A stretch of DNA of 64,000 nucleotides, taken from contig NZ_JAGGPP010000019.1 in the NCBI RefSeq assembly GCF_018613755.1, forward strand, positions 62,001-126,000. The letters run 5' to 3'. Below the pieces are notes generated by a model. It saw only the letters and a program-made list of their open reading frames with translations, was not told the origin of the DNA and ran no database searches. Origin of the DNA: Arthrobacter sp. ISL-72. GTDB taxonomy: Bacteria > Actinomycetota > Actinomycetes > Actinomycetales > Micrococcaceae. Shown here piece after piece: positions 46,304-54,704 of this stretch; position 1 is the first letter of the stretch; the number at the start of each line of letters is the position of its first letter. The position numbers were made by a program, and so were the translations under genes.

Positions 46304-48483
46304 CAGGCGCTGCCGCTTTCGGCCAGCACTTCAAGCACCGCTTCGCCGTACTTTTCCAGCTTGGACGGGCCGATTCCGGCCAGCTGGGCCAATTCTTCGA
46401 GGGAAGCGGGCCGTGCCTCCGCGATTGCGGTCAGCGTCGCGTCGGTGAACACGACGAACGCCGGGACCTCGGCGGCCAGGGCCACGTCCTTCCGCCACTG
46501 GCGGAGCGCCTCGAAGGTCTGCTCCTCGTAGCTCGGCGGGCACTGGCTGCACCGCCCCACCTTGCGTTCAGCACCGGTGGAGAGCATGCTGCCGCAGACC
46601 CGGCACATTGCCGGGGCCGCGGCCTTCCGCCGCGGCGCCGGACCCTTGCCGCGCGCCGTCGAACTGGCCACGGAGTCCGGCCGCAGGCCGTCAAGGAAGC
46701 GCGAGGGCTTCCGGTTGGCCCTCCCGCCGGGGGTCCGGGCCAGGGACCAGGACAGCGAGAGGTGTTCGCGCGCACGGGTGATGCCCACATAGAGCAGCCG
46801 GCGTTCCTCATCCACATCTTCCGGGAAGTCGGCGAAAGAGATCGGCATCAGTCCCTCGCAGAGCCCCACGAGGAAGACTGCATCCCATTCAAGCCCCTTG
46901 GCTGCGTGCAGTGACGCCAGCGTGACGCCTTGCACGGTGGGGGCGTGCTGGGCCAGGGACCGTTCCTGCAGTTCGTTGACGAAGTCCGAGAGGCTGAACT
47001 GCGGCCCGCGGTTGAGGACCAGCTCATCGGCCAGTGCCACCAGTGCGGCCAGCGACTCCCAGCGCTCCCGCAGCGCCCCGCCGTTATGCGGGGCCGATTC
47101 GGTGTACCCGAGGGACGCCACGATGTCGCGGACCAGCTGGCCCAGCGGCTGGGGCTCCGACGCCTCGGACACAGCCCGGGTGGCTGCCCTGAGCTGGAGG
47201 ATGGCGTCCCGGACTTCCTTGCGGGCGAAGAACCGCTCTCCCCCGCGCAGCTGGTAGCCGATCCCGGCCGAGGCCAACGCCTGTTCGTAGGCCTCGGACT
47301 GTCCGTTGGTGCGGAACAGGACGGCGATCTCGCTGGCCGGCGTGCCGGCGTCGAGCAGTTCACGGATCTTGACCGCCACGGTGGCGGCTTCGGCTTCATC
47401 GTCCGCGCATTCGGTGAACTGCGGCGGCGGCCCGGGCTGCCGCTGCGCGACCAGTTTGAGCGGCGCGGCCCATGCGGCGTCCGCTACCGGACCTCCGCTG
47501 CGCCTGCCCGCGAGCAGGTCGTTTGCCAGCTTGACCACCTGCGGCGTGGAGCGGTAGTCCCGGATCAGCTTGACGACGTTGGCACCGGGGTACGCGGCCT
47601 TGAAACCCAGCAGGTGCTTGGGTGATGCACCGGTGAACGAGTAAATGGTCTGGCTGGCATCGCCCACGACACACAGCTCGTCGCGTCCCCCCAACCAGAG
47701 TTCCAGGAGCCGCTGCTGGAGCGGCGAAACGTCCTGGTATTCGTCCACGACGAAGTGCCGGTACTGTTCGCGGACGGTTGCGGCTACCTTCGGGTCCTCC
47801 TGCAGGATCCCGACGGTGATCAGCAACACGTCCTCGAAATCGATGACGTTGCGGTCAGTCTTCACGTCCTCGTAGGACTGGAAAACCCGGGCCACGGCCG
47901 TGAGGTCAAAGCCGCCCGGGTTACCGCGGCCCTGCGCGTTCTCGAGGTAATTGGCTGGCGTCAGCATCGATACCTTCGCCCACTCAATTTCCGACGCCAG
48001 GTCCCTGATCGACGCGCGGTCGGTGCTGAGCCGGAGCCGCCGTGCAGCTTCCGCGATCATCTGCGCCTTGTGGTCCAGGAGATTGGGCAGCGCACCGCCG
48101 ATGGCCTGCGGCCAGAAGAACTGGAGCTGCCTGAGCGCGGCCGCGTGGAAGGTCCGCGCCTGGACGTTGCCGACGCCGAGGTCCCGGAGCCGGCTCCGCA
48201 TCTCTGCCGCGGCGCGCGCGGTGAAGGTCACGGCCAGCAGCCGCTGCGGGCTGTACACGCCCGAGTGGACGCCGTAGGCAATCCGGTGGGTGATGGCGCG
48301 TGTCTTGCCTGTGCCGGCGCCCGCGAGCACGCACAACGGTCCGTTCAGCGTGCTGGCGACCTCCCGCTGCTCATCGTCCAGCCCGCCCAGGATGCGTTCT
48401 TCCAGGGACCGGCTGTCCAGCGGAGCGGGAGGGGGAGGCGCGCTGTCGCCGGGGGCCGTGAGTTCAAAATTGTCAGTTGTCAC
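46303..48483 (-). CDS. uvrD2: UvrD-like DNA helicase with C-terminal HRDC domain (UvrD2)
   Basis: The 726-residue SF1 helicase has Walker A AGAGTGKT (about 54-61), motif II DEYQDVSPLQQ, motif III GDASQTIYSFTGA and motif VI YVGITRAREHL. A zinc-ribbon-like CRVC...CSQC tetracysteine follows near residue 630, with an HRDC domain (about 655-720) at the end. That C-terminal arrangement is the known UvrD2 architecture of actinobacteria. It unwinds DNA during repair. Start is GTG. It is co-transcribed with the downstream YgjP-type gene. Confidence 0.93.
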   Translation of the reverse strand: MTTDNFELTAPGDSAPPPPAPLDSRSLEERILGGLDDEQREVASTLNGPLCVLAGAGTGKTRAITHRIAYGVHSGVYSPQRLLAVTFTARAAAEMRSRLRDLGVGNVQARTFHAAALRQLQFFWPQAIGGALPNLLDHKAQMIAEAARRLRLSTDRASIRDLASEIEWAKVSMLTPANYLENAQGRGNPGGFDLTAVARVFQSYEDVKTDRNVIDFEDVLLITVGILQEDPKVAATVREQYRHFVVDEYQDVSPLQQRLLELWLGGRDELCVVGDASQTIYSFTGASPKHLLGFKAAYPGANVVKLIRDYRSTPQVVKLANDLLAGRRSGGPVADAAWAAPLKLVAQRQPGPPPQFTECADDEAEAATVAVKIRELLDAGTPASEIAVLFRTNGQSEAYEQALASAGIGYQLRGGERFFARKEVRDAILQLRAATRAVSEASEPQPLGQLVRDIVASLGYTESAPHNGGALRERWESLAALVALADELVLNRGPQFSLSDFVNELQERSLAQHAPTVQGVTLASLHAAKGLEWDAVFLVGLCEGLMPISFADFPEDVDEERRLLYVGITRAREHLSLSWSLARTPGGRANRKPSRFLDGLRPDSVASSTARGKGPAPRRKAAAPAMCRVCGSMLSTGAERKVGRCSQCPPSYEEQTFEALRQWRKDVALAAEVPAFVVFTDATLTAIAEARPASLEELAQLAGIGPSKLEKYGEAVLEVLAESGSA

Positions 48484-48536
48484 TTGCTGCTCAGTCGATC
48501 GAGGGTTTTAGGTGGAGGTCCGCTGTCTGCGGGACG

Positions 48537-49592
48537 TCATTCGTCTGCGGGACGGTCCTGGATGACGCCGCCGTACCAGTGCTCAATCAGGGACCGGGCG
48601 ATGGACAACCGGCTGGAGATGACGATCTCCCCGCTCAGCACGGCGGCCTGGAGATCGTCGCGGCTGAACCATCTCGCCCGGGTGACCTCGACGCCGTCGG
48701 GCGTTGCCTCGGTGTCCGGTGTCCTGGCGGTGAAGCCCAGCATCAGGGAGGCGGGAAACGGCCAGGACTGGGAACCCAGGTACTGGGCGGCGGTGACCCG
48801 GACGCCCACTTCCTCCTGGATTTCACGGACGACGGCCTGCTCGAGGGATTCGCCGGGCTCGACGAAGCCGGCCAGGGTGGAGTAGTTCTTCGCATCGAGC
48901 GGTCCGCCGCCGCCCAGCAGCACCCGGTCATCGGGGCCGACCACCGTCACGATGATGGCCGGATCAGTCCGGGGATAATGCTCGGAGTTGTCCGCCGGAC
49001 AGCGGCGGACCCACCCACCGGCCTCAACCAGCGTGGCCGTTCCGCACCGCGGGCAATGCGGATGCGTGGCATGCCAGTTGGCAACGGCGCTGGCTTCGAT
49101 GAAGAGGGCGGCATCGGTCGCGTTCAGGCGGGCCGCTACTTCCCGGAACCCCGTCCACACGGCGTCCGCAGGGATCCCGGCTATGGCGCGCACAAAGTGC
49201 TCCGCCCGGACCTCAAACGGCTCTGCCAGAACGAAGAGGACGATCTCCGTTCCCGCGGCAAGATCCGAGTTTTCCAAAGCTGAACCGAGATAGACAATCA
49301 TTTCCGGCGCCAACCCGGCCTCGCCCAGGCTCTCCTTGAGCCCCCCGGCCTCGGTCAGCAGCAGGCTGTCGCCGTGAACCAGGGCCTGGCGGTGCGACAG
49401 CACCATCGCGAGTGCCCGTCCCGAATCAACCACGGCGTCAACCATGTCCGGCTTCATCCGGGCACCGGACCCGCGGTCGATAAGGGCGGGTCGGACCGGA
49501 AGGACGGTGTCGATCAGGTGGTTCGCCGGCAAGCGCTGCAACGGTGCAGTGCCGTCGTGAAGATTAGACGCCCGGGACTCGGCAAGACTCAT
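48537..49592 (-). CDS. nudC: NADH pyrophosphatase NudC (Nudix)
   Basis: The 351-residue enzyme has the NudC zinc-ribbon start HPHCPRCGTATLVEAGGWVRRC, the SEHYPRTDPAIIVTV signature, and a full Nudix box GFVEPGESLEQAVVREIQEEVG. The segment SQSWPFPASLMLGF after it marks NAD(H) specificity. It hydrolyses NADH and can decap NAD-capped RNA in other bacteria. The fourth zinc ligand is not a Cys (CPADN). It starts at ATG 49592, divergent from the APH-like gene, with uvrD2 downstream. Confidence 0.93.
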   Translation of the reverse strand: MSLAESRASNLHDGTAPLQRLPANHLIDTVLPVRPALIDRGSGARMKPDMVDAVVDSGRALAMVLSHRQALVHGDSLLLTEAGGLKESLGEAGLAPEMIVYLGSALENSDLAAGTEIVLFVLAEPFEVRAEHFVRAIAGIPADAVWTGFREVAARLNATDAALFIEASAVANWHATHPHCPRCGTATLVEAGGWVRRCPADNSEHYPRTDPAIIVTVVGPDDRVLLGGGGPLDAKNYSTLAGFVEPGESLEQAVVREIQEEVGVRVTAAQYLGSQSWPFPASLMLGFTARTPDTEATPDGVEVTRARWFSRDDLQAAVLSGEIVISSRLSIARSLIEHWYGGVIQDRPADE

Positions 49593-49756
49593 GTACCCAC
49601 CGTACTGACTCCGACAGACAATTGACATTTGCCCGTGCCTCCCCGGGGGCTCCCGGGGGCCGTCCCGCGGCCGCTTTCGCAAGGGAATTCGTCCTGATCT
49701 GGAGACTCGCCGCAGTACATCGCCATCTTGGGCGCCAGTCAATCTACCGTGGATGC

Positions 49757-51139
49757 GTGAGAAGAAAACCGATCGAACTGGCAGCTGTAGCAACTGCGGC
49801 AGTCCCCGGACTGACGCCGACCGCCGTGAGCTCCGCGCCCGACGATCCGGCAGACTTCGACTCGGCACTCCTCCTGGACTCCGAGGGCAAGCAGTGGCGC
49901 GTGCGTTCGCCCCGCCATGCCGAGGCGAGCGCCCGCCTTGAAACTGAGTTCATGGTCCTTCGTGCCTTCGCCCCGGGAATCAGGGCCGAACTGCCCTTCC
50001 TGATGCCGACCGTGGCGGGGACCGTCCGGCAGGGTGCACTCAGCACTTTCGTCTACTCGCATCTGGCGGGCACCACCCGCAGCGTCGAAGAGCTGACGGC
50101 CGGCCCTGACGCGCTGGCCCGGGAGGTGGGCGCGGCGCTGGCAGCGATTCACGACCTTCCCAGGACCCTCGTCAGCAACGCCGACCTCCCCAGCTATACG
50201 CCCAACGAATTCCGGCAGCGCAGGCTCAACGAACTCGACCAGGCCGCCACCACCGGAAAAATTCCTCCGGTGCTGTTGCGGCGCTGGGAACATGCCATGG
50301 AGGACGTGTCGCTCTGGCGGTTCAATCCCTGCGTGGTCCACGGCGACCTGCACGAGGACAACCTCCTGGTGGACGGCGAACGTGTGACGGCGGTGACCGG
50401 CTGGACGGACCTCCGCATCGGCGATCCCGCCGACGACATGGCCTGGCTGGTGGCCTCCAACGAACAGGCTTTCGTAGACGCGGTGCTTCGCCATTACACG
50501 GCGAGCCGAAGGGACGCCCCCGACGCCCACCTGCTGCGCCGCGCGGCGCTCTCCGCCGAGTTTGCGCTGGCCCAGTATCTGGTCAAGGGCATGGCCGCCG
50601 CAGACCAGACCATGATCGGTGAAGCCGAAGAGATGCTGGCTTCCCTGGCCGAGGACATCACCGAGTACGGCGGGCAGCCCATCAGCGTGGAACCGCTGCC
50701 GCAGGCCGTCCCGGCCGTGCACGTCGAACACGTCCCGGGAGCCGGACCGGCGCACCAACCGGCCGGTGCCAGCGCTGTTCCTGCCGTCCAGGTATCTCCA
50801 ATCCCGGCCGATTCGCCGGCGGCTCAACCGGCCGATCCCGCCGCCGTTCCTGCCGTGCCCGTGGCACCGGCCACAGCTGACGCCTCCGCCGTTCCTGCCG
50901 TGCACGTATCGCCCATCCCGGCCGATCCTGCCCCGGCAACACCGCTCAACCTCCCTGACGGTCCCGGCGCTTCGGCACCTGCCGCGAAGTCCGACGAGGC
51001 CGGTGCGCCTGCTGCGACAGGGCAGGACAGCGGCGCCCAGGCCGTCGGAGAAGGCGAGCGCACCCCTCCCCCGGCCCTGCGGGCAGCGGACGACACCTCC
51101 ACCGCCGCCATCAGGATTGTGGACGCAAAACCGCAGTAG
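49757..51139 (+). CDS. Phosphotransferase-fold (APH) protein, probable pseudokinase, with repetitive tail
   Basis: The 460-residue protein has an aminoglycoside-phosphotransferase-like kinase fold. The catalytic-loop HGDLHEDNLL is intact (H195, D197). However, the metal-binding Asp usually just before Trp is Gly215 here (VTGWTDLRIGDPADD), so catalysis is doubtful. After about residue 300 the chain becomes a Pro/Ala/Val-rich tail with repeated VPAVHV and SPIPAD motifs. The GTG start at 49757 follows a divergent gap with nudC. The 3' end overlaps adnB by 29 bases on the opposite strand. It is not an antibiotic-resistance call; substrate unknown. Confidence 0.78.
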   Translation: MRRKPIELAAVATAAVPGLTPTAVSSAPDDPADFDSALLLDSEGKQWRVRSPRHAEASARLETEFMVLRAFAPGIRAELPFLMPTVAGTVRQGALSTFVYSHLAGTTRSVEELTAGPDALAREVGAALAAIHDLPRTLVSNADLPSYTPNEFRQRRLNELDQAATTGKIPPVLLRRWEHAMEDVSLWRFNPCVVHGDLHEDNLLVDGERVTAVTGWTDLRIGDPADDMAWLVASNEQAFVDAVLRHYTASRRDAPDAHLLRRAALSAEFALAQYLVKGMAAADQTMIGEAEEMLASLAEDITEYGGQPISVEPLPQAVPAVHVEHVPGAGPAHQPAGASAVPAVQVSPIPADSPAAQPADPAAVPAVPVAPATADASAVPAVHVSPIPADPAPATPLNLPDGPGASAPAAKSDEAGAPAATGQDSGAQAVGEGERTPPPALRAADDTSTAAIRIVDAKPQ

Positions 51140-54100
51140 CCGGTGCCGCTGCTTTGACTATCGACGTCGTTCCGCCGAGGGCGGCAGTGACGATGCCCTC
51201 CAGTTCCTCCGCCGTGCCCAGGTCGTGGGGGCGGACAACCTGGTTTTCCCCCACGTAGTAGAACGCTGCGCGGACGCTGTGGAGCGGGACGCCTTTGAGC
51301 CTGGCCCAGGCGAGACGGTAGACGGCCAGCTGGACGGCCTTCACCTTCAGCTGCCCGCCAGCGGGGCGGCGGCCGGTCTTCCAGTCCACCAGGTCCCACC
51401 CGCCGTCGGCGTCCCGGAAGACCGCATCGATCCGGCCACGCACCACAACGTCGCCGATGCGCGTCTCCACCGGAACTTCGACAAATGCCGGCTCGCGGTG
51501 CGCCCACTCCGAACTCCGGAATGTTTCCACCATGGAGTCCAGCCCGTAGGCCTCGTCAATGTGGTTGTCCGAACCGGAGGCCTCGTCCAGGTCCAGCATG
51601 CCTGCCGTGCCGAAGTATTCTTCGACCCAGGCATGGAACGCCGTGCCTTTCCGGGCCGACATGCCCGGTTCCCGGGGAACCGGCCGCCGCAGCCGGGCCA
51701 GCACTGAGCCGTGATCGTCGCTCAGCTCCACAAAGGTTGAAGCGGAAATATGGCCGGGGAGGTGGACATCCTGCACGGTGGCCCTGCGTAACCGGCGTTC
51801 CAGCAACAGGGCCGCCTCCCGTTCCCAGTCGGCGGCAACGCCCCGAAGCTGCCGTGCCTGTTCCCCCATGAATTGCTCTGGACCCGCGGCCATGAGCCCG
51901 CGCACGCGCCCGGCAGCCAGTTCCATGGCGGCCCGGCGCCCCGGGACGAGCCTGAGCCTGGCTCCGGTGCGCGGATCGGCAGGTCCTTCGAGCGGGTCGT
52001 ACGGCCACAGCGCCACCTCGAGGTCCTGGGTCAGAGGACTTTCGGCCGGCAGGGATGACTCCTCAACCGAGGCGTCATGCACGACTGCGGCACGCGCCAG
52101 AGCCTCTTCGGCCGGGCCTTCCGCGGCCCCGGCGCTGACTCCGGCGAGGGGCGCCAGCTCCGACAGGAACGGCGACATCTCCGCCATTCCGGCGCGGGAA
52201 CCCACCCAGGCAGCACTCGAAACCCACAGCACGAACTTCGCCCTGGTGTATGCCACGTAAGCCAGCCTGCGTTCCTCGGCCTCGCCGTGGGCCTGGACGT
52301 CGGCTTTGAAGTCTTTCTCGGCGTCAAGCCAGCCTTTTTGGTCCGGCTGGTCCAGGTCCCACTGGGGCAGATCGGCATGGTCTCCGCGCAGCGGCCAGGG
52401 CAGGGCCGCGCTTCCGCTGCTCCAGCGCGAATCCCTGCTGCTGGGAAACGCACCGGCGTTCAGCCCGGGTACGAACACCACGTCCCACTCCAGGCCCTTG
52501 GACGCGTGTACGGTCAGCAGCTGGACTGCTTCGTGGTTAACGTCCGGGGCGGCAACGTCCAGCCCGCCCTCCTCCGTGGCCGCGGCTTCAAGCCAGGCCA
52601 GGAAAGCCAGGACGTCGACGCGGTGCGAGGTGTGCAGAAAGCCGGCTGCGGCGTCATGGAAGGCGTCCAGGTTTTTCCGGGCCTGGTGGATGCTGATGCC
52701 TGGCCGGGCAGCCACCTCGATGTCCAGGAGCATGGCCCGTTCCACTTCGCCCAGCAGCGTGGTGAGGTCATCACCCATGAAGCCCCGGAGCTGCCGGAGT
52801 TCGGCGGAGAGCACGTGCAGCCGGTTCAGGGCCTCCGCGCTCAGCGTCCGGCCATGCGACGATGTCCAGCCTTCCCTCGGCAGCCAGTCCAACGCTTCCA
52901 CCAGGCTCGGCGAGTCGGTGATGTCACTCTCGATGACATCGGCGCCCGGATCGTCCTCGTCATCTGTGCCAAGCTCCGGGCGCCCCCGGCGGCGCGCCAG
53001 GAAAGCGGACCAGTCCCGGAAGGCCATGAGGTCGGCGGGACCTATCCGGCACCGGGCTCCAGCCAGCAGGCGCATCAGGGAGTCCGAACGGCCCGGATCT
53101 GCGAGCACCCGCAGCGTGGCCACCAGGTCCACGATCTCCGGGGTGTCCAGGAGACCGCCGAGGCCCACGATTTCGTAGGGGATCCCGCGCACTTCAAACT
53201 CGCGCCGGATGCATTCCATCTGCGCGCGCCGTCGGCACAGGACAGCCATGGCCGGAGGCACCCGGTCGGCTCCTGCAGTGTCCTCAAAGTCCGTGACCCG
53301 GTACCTCAAAACGTCCGTGGCGATGGCCTTGGCCTCATCCTCGTCCGTGGCAAAGCGTCCCATGACCACCCTCCCTTGGGCGGCCGCCGGACTGGGCTGC
53401 AGCGGCGGCACCTCGACGGACTCCCCCGAGTCCCGTTCCCCCGCGGGGCCGTTCTGCATTGCTGCGGCGCTGAGCGGCGCGGAAATGACGTTGGCTGCGG
53501 AAAGGATGTTGCGCCCGTTCCGCCAGGCGGTTGTCAGGTAGGAGGTGGGTGCCACCGCGAATGAGGTGGCCGGGCCCTGGTGCCCGGTGGCTCCGGCACG
53601 ATTCCCCGTGTCGGGCGGACCGGCATCTGGCGGACCAGCATCCGGCCCCTGTCCCTCGACCCTGACCGGGAATTCACGGACAAAATGGAAAAGCTGGCCG
53701 GCAGAAGCACCCCGGAAGCCATAGATCGACTGGTTCGGATCGCCCACCGCGGTGACGGCATGGCCGCCGCCGAAGAGCCGGGAAAACAGCACGAGCTGCG
53801 CGTGCGAGGTGTCCTGGAACTCGTCGAGCAGCACCACCTTGAACCGCTGGCGTTCAACTTCGGCCGCCAGCGGGATCTCGCTGGCGACGCGTGCGGCGAG
53901 CGCCACGAGGTCACCGAAATCCAGCGCGCCGCGGGCCCGTTTCGCTTCTGCGTATCTGCCCACCATTTCGGCCACGCTGGCCCTGGTGCGCAGCATGGCG
54001 GCCAGTTCGGCGGCGGTCTGGGTGGAACTCTTTTTGGCACCGGCCATGTACGGCAGGGCGGTGAATTCGGCGACGCGCTCCAGCAGCCATTCCCGCACCT

Positions 54101-54704
54101 CGGCGGGATCGCGCAGGTGTTCGGCGCATTCGCCTGCCAGCTGGATGACGGCTTTCACCAGGGTGGACTTGGCGGCGCGGAAGTGCTCGTATTCGCCGTC
54201 GAAGGCCTCAACCACTTCGCTCGCCAGCTGCCAGGCCTGCGCTCCGCCCAGGAGCACCACGTCGCGTTCGACGCCGAGCCGGAGTCCGTAATCGGACACG
54301 ATGCCGCTGGCATAGGAATGGTAGGTGGAAACCTTGGGTTCCAAGGCGTCCTCGCTGAGCAGGCCGGCAGGAAAAATCCGGTGTTCCTTGTCCTCCGCCG
54401 CAATCCGCTGCAGAGCCGTCAGCTTGGCCCGGATCCGGCTGGCAAGTTCACCGGCCGCCTTGCGCGTGAACGTCACACCCAGGACTTCCTCCGGCCGGAC
54501 CCAGCCGTTGGCGACGAGCCACACCACCCGGTCCGCCATAGTGGCTGTTTTGCCGGACCCGGCACCGGCAATCACCAGCCGCGGCGTGAGCGGCGAGGAA
54601 ATAATGGCCGACTGCTCTGCGGTGGGGCTGTTCCGTTCGCCCAGCATGGCGGTCAGCTCCTCCGGCGAAAACCGCGGTGCCGGGACGTCGGGGACCGTCG
54701 TCAT
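51111..54704 (-). CDS. adnB: AdnB-like helicase-nuclease subunit
   Basis: The 1197-residue protein joins an SF1A helicase to a RecB-family nuclease. Walker A is AGAGSGKT (about 46-53). The canonical Walker B is VVLLDEFQDTSHAQ, followed by motif III GDPNQSIYGFRGA and motif VI YVAYTRAKFVLW. The C-terminal nuclease has VRGRIDAVFR and LVDWKTGRRP, with the catalytic Asp and Lys. With AdnA it forms the double-strand-break end-resecting machine of actinobacteria. The start at ATG 54704 overlaps the adnA stop as ATGA. An insert rich in Pro/Asp/Gly (about residues 365-400) contains short repeats. Confidence 0.92.
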   Translation of the reverse strand: MTTVPDVPAPRFSPEELTAMLGERNSPTAEQSAIISSPLTPRLVIAGAGSGKTATMADRVVWLVANGWVRPEEVLGVTFTRKAAGELASRIRAKLTALQRIAAEDKEHRIFPAGLLSEDALEPKVSTYHSYASGIVSDYGLRLGVERDVVLLGGAQAWQLASEVVEAFDGEYEHFRAAKSTLVKAVIQLAGECAEHLRDPAEVREWLLERVAEFTALPYMAGAKKSSTQTAAELAAMLRTRASVAEMVGRYAEAKRARGALDFGDLVALAARVASEIPLAAEVERQRFKVVLLDEFQDTSHAQLVLFSRLFGGGHAVTAVGDPNQSIYGFRGASAGQLFHFVREFPVRVEGQGPDAGPPDAGPPDTGNRAGATGHQGPATSFAVAPTSYLTTAWRNGRNILSAANVISAPLSAAAMQNGPAGERDSGESVEVPPLQPSPAAAQGRVVMGRFATDEDEAKAIATDVLRYRVTDFEDTAGADRVPPAMAVLCRRRAQMECIRREFEVRGIPYEIVGLGGLLDTPEIVDLVATLRVLADPGRSDSLMRLLAGARCRIGPADLMAFRDWSAFLARRRGRPELGTDDEDDPGADVIESDITDSPSLVEALDWLPREGWTSSHGRTLSAEALNRLHVLSAELRQLRGFMGDDLTTLLGEVERAMLLDIEVAARPGISIHQARKNLDAFHDAAAGFLHTSHRVDVLAFLAWLEAAATEEGGLDVAAPDVNHEAVQLLTVHASKGLEWDVVFVPGLNAGAFPSSRDSRWSSGSAALPWPLRGDHADLPQWDLDQPDQKGWLDAEKDFKADVQAHGEAEERRLAYVAYTRAKFVLWVSSAAWVGSRAGMAEMSPFLSELAPLAGVSAGAAEGPAEEALARAAVVHDASVEESSLPAESPLTQDLEVALWPYDPLEGPADPRTGARLRLVPGRRAAMELAAGRVRGLMAAGPEQFMGEQARQLRGVAADWEREAALLLERRLRRATVQDVHLPGHISASTFVELSDDHGSVLARLRRPVPREPGMSARKGTAFHAWVEEYFGTAGMLDLDEASGSDNHIDEAYGLDSMVETFRSSEWAHREPAFVEVPVETRIGDVVVRGRIDAVFRDADGGWDLVDWKTGRRPAGGQLKVKAVQLAVYRLAWARLKGVPLHSVRAAFYYVGENQVVRPHDLGTAEELEGIVTAALGGTTSIVKAAAPATAVLRPQS

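Noticed and set aside
49757..51139. Aminoglycoside resistance gene
   Set aside because: The APH fold alone does not show resistance, the metal-binding Asp is replaced by Gly, and the gene sits in a conserved repair block.
52077..53564. 495-codon open frame on the plus strand
   Set aside because: It is the antisense shadow of adnB.
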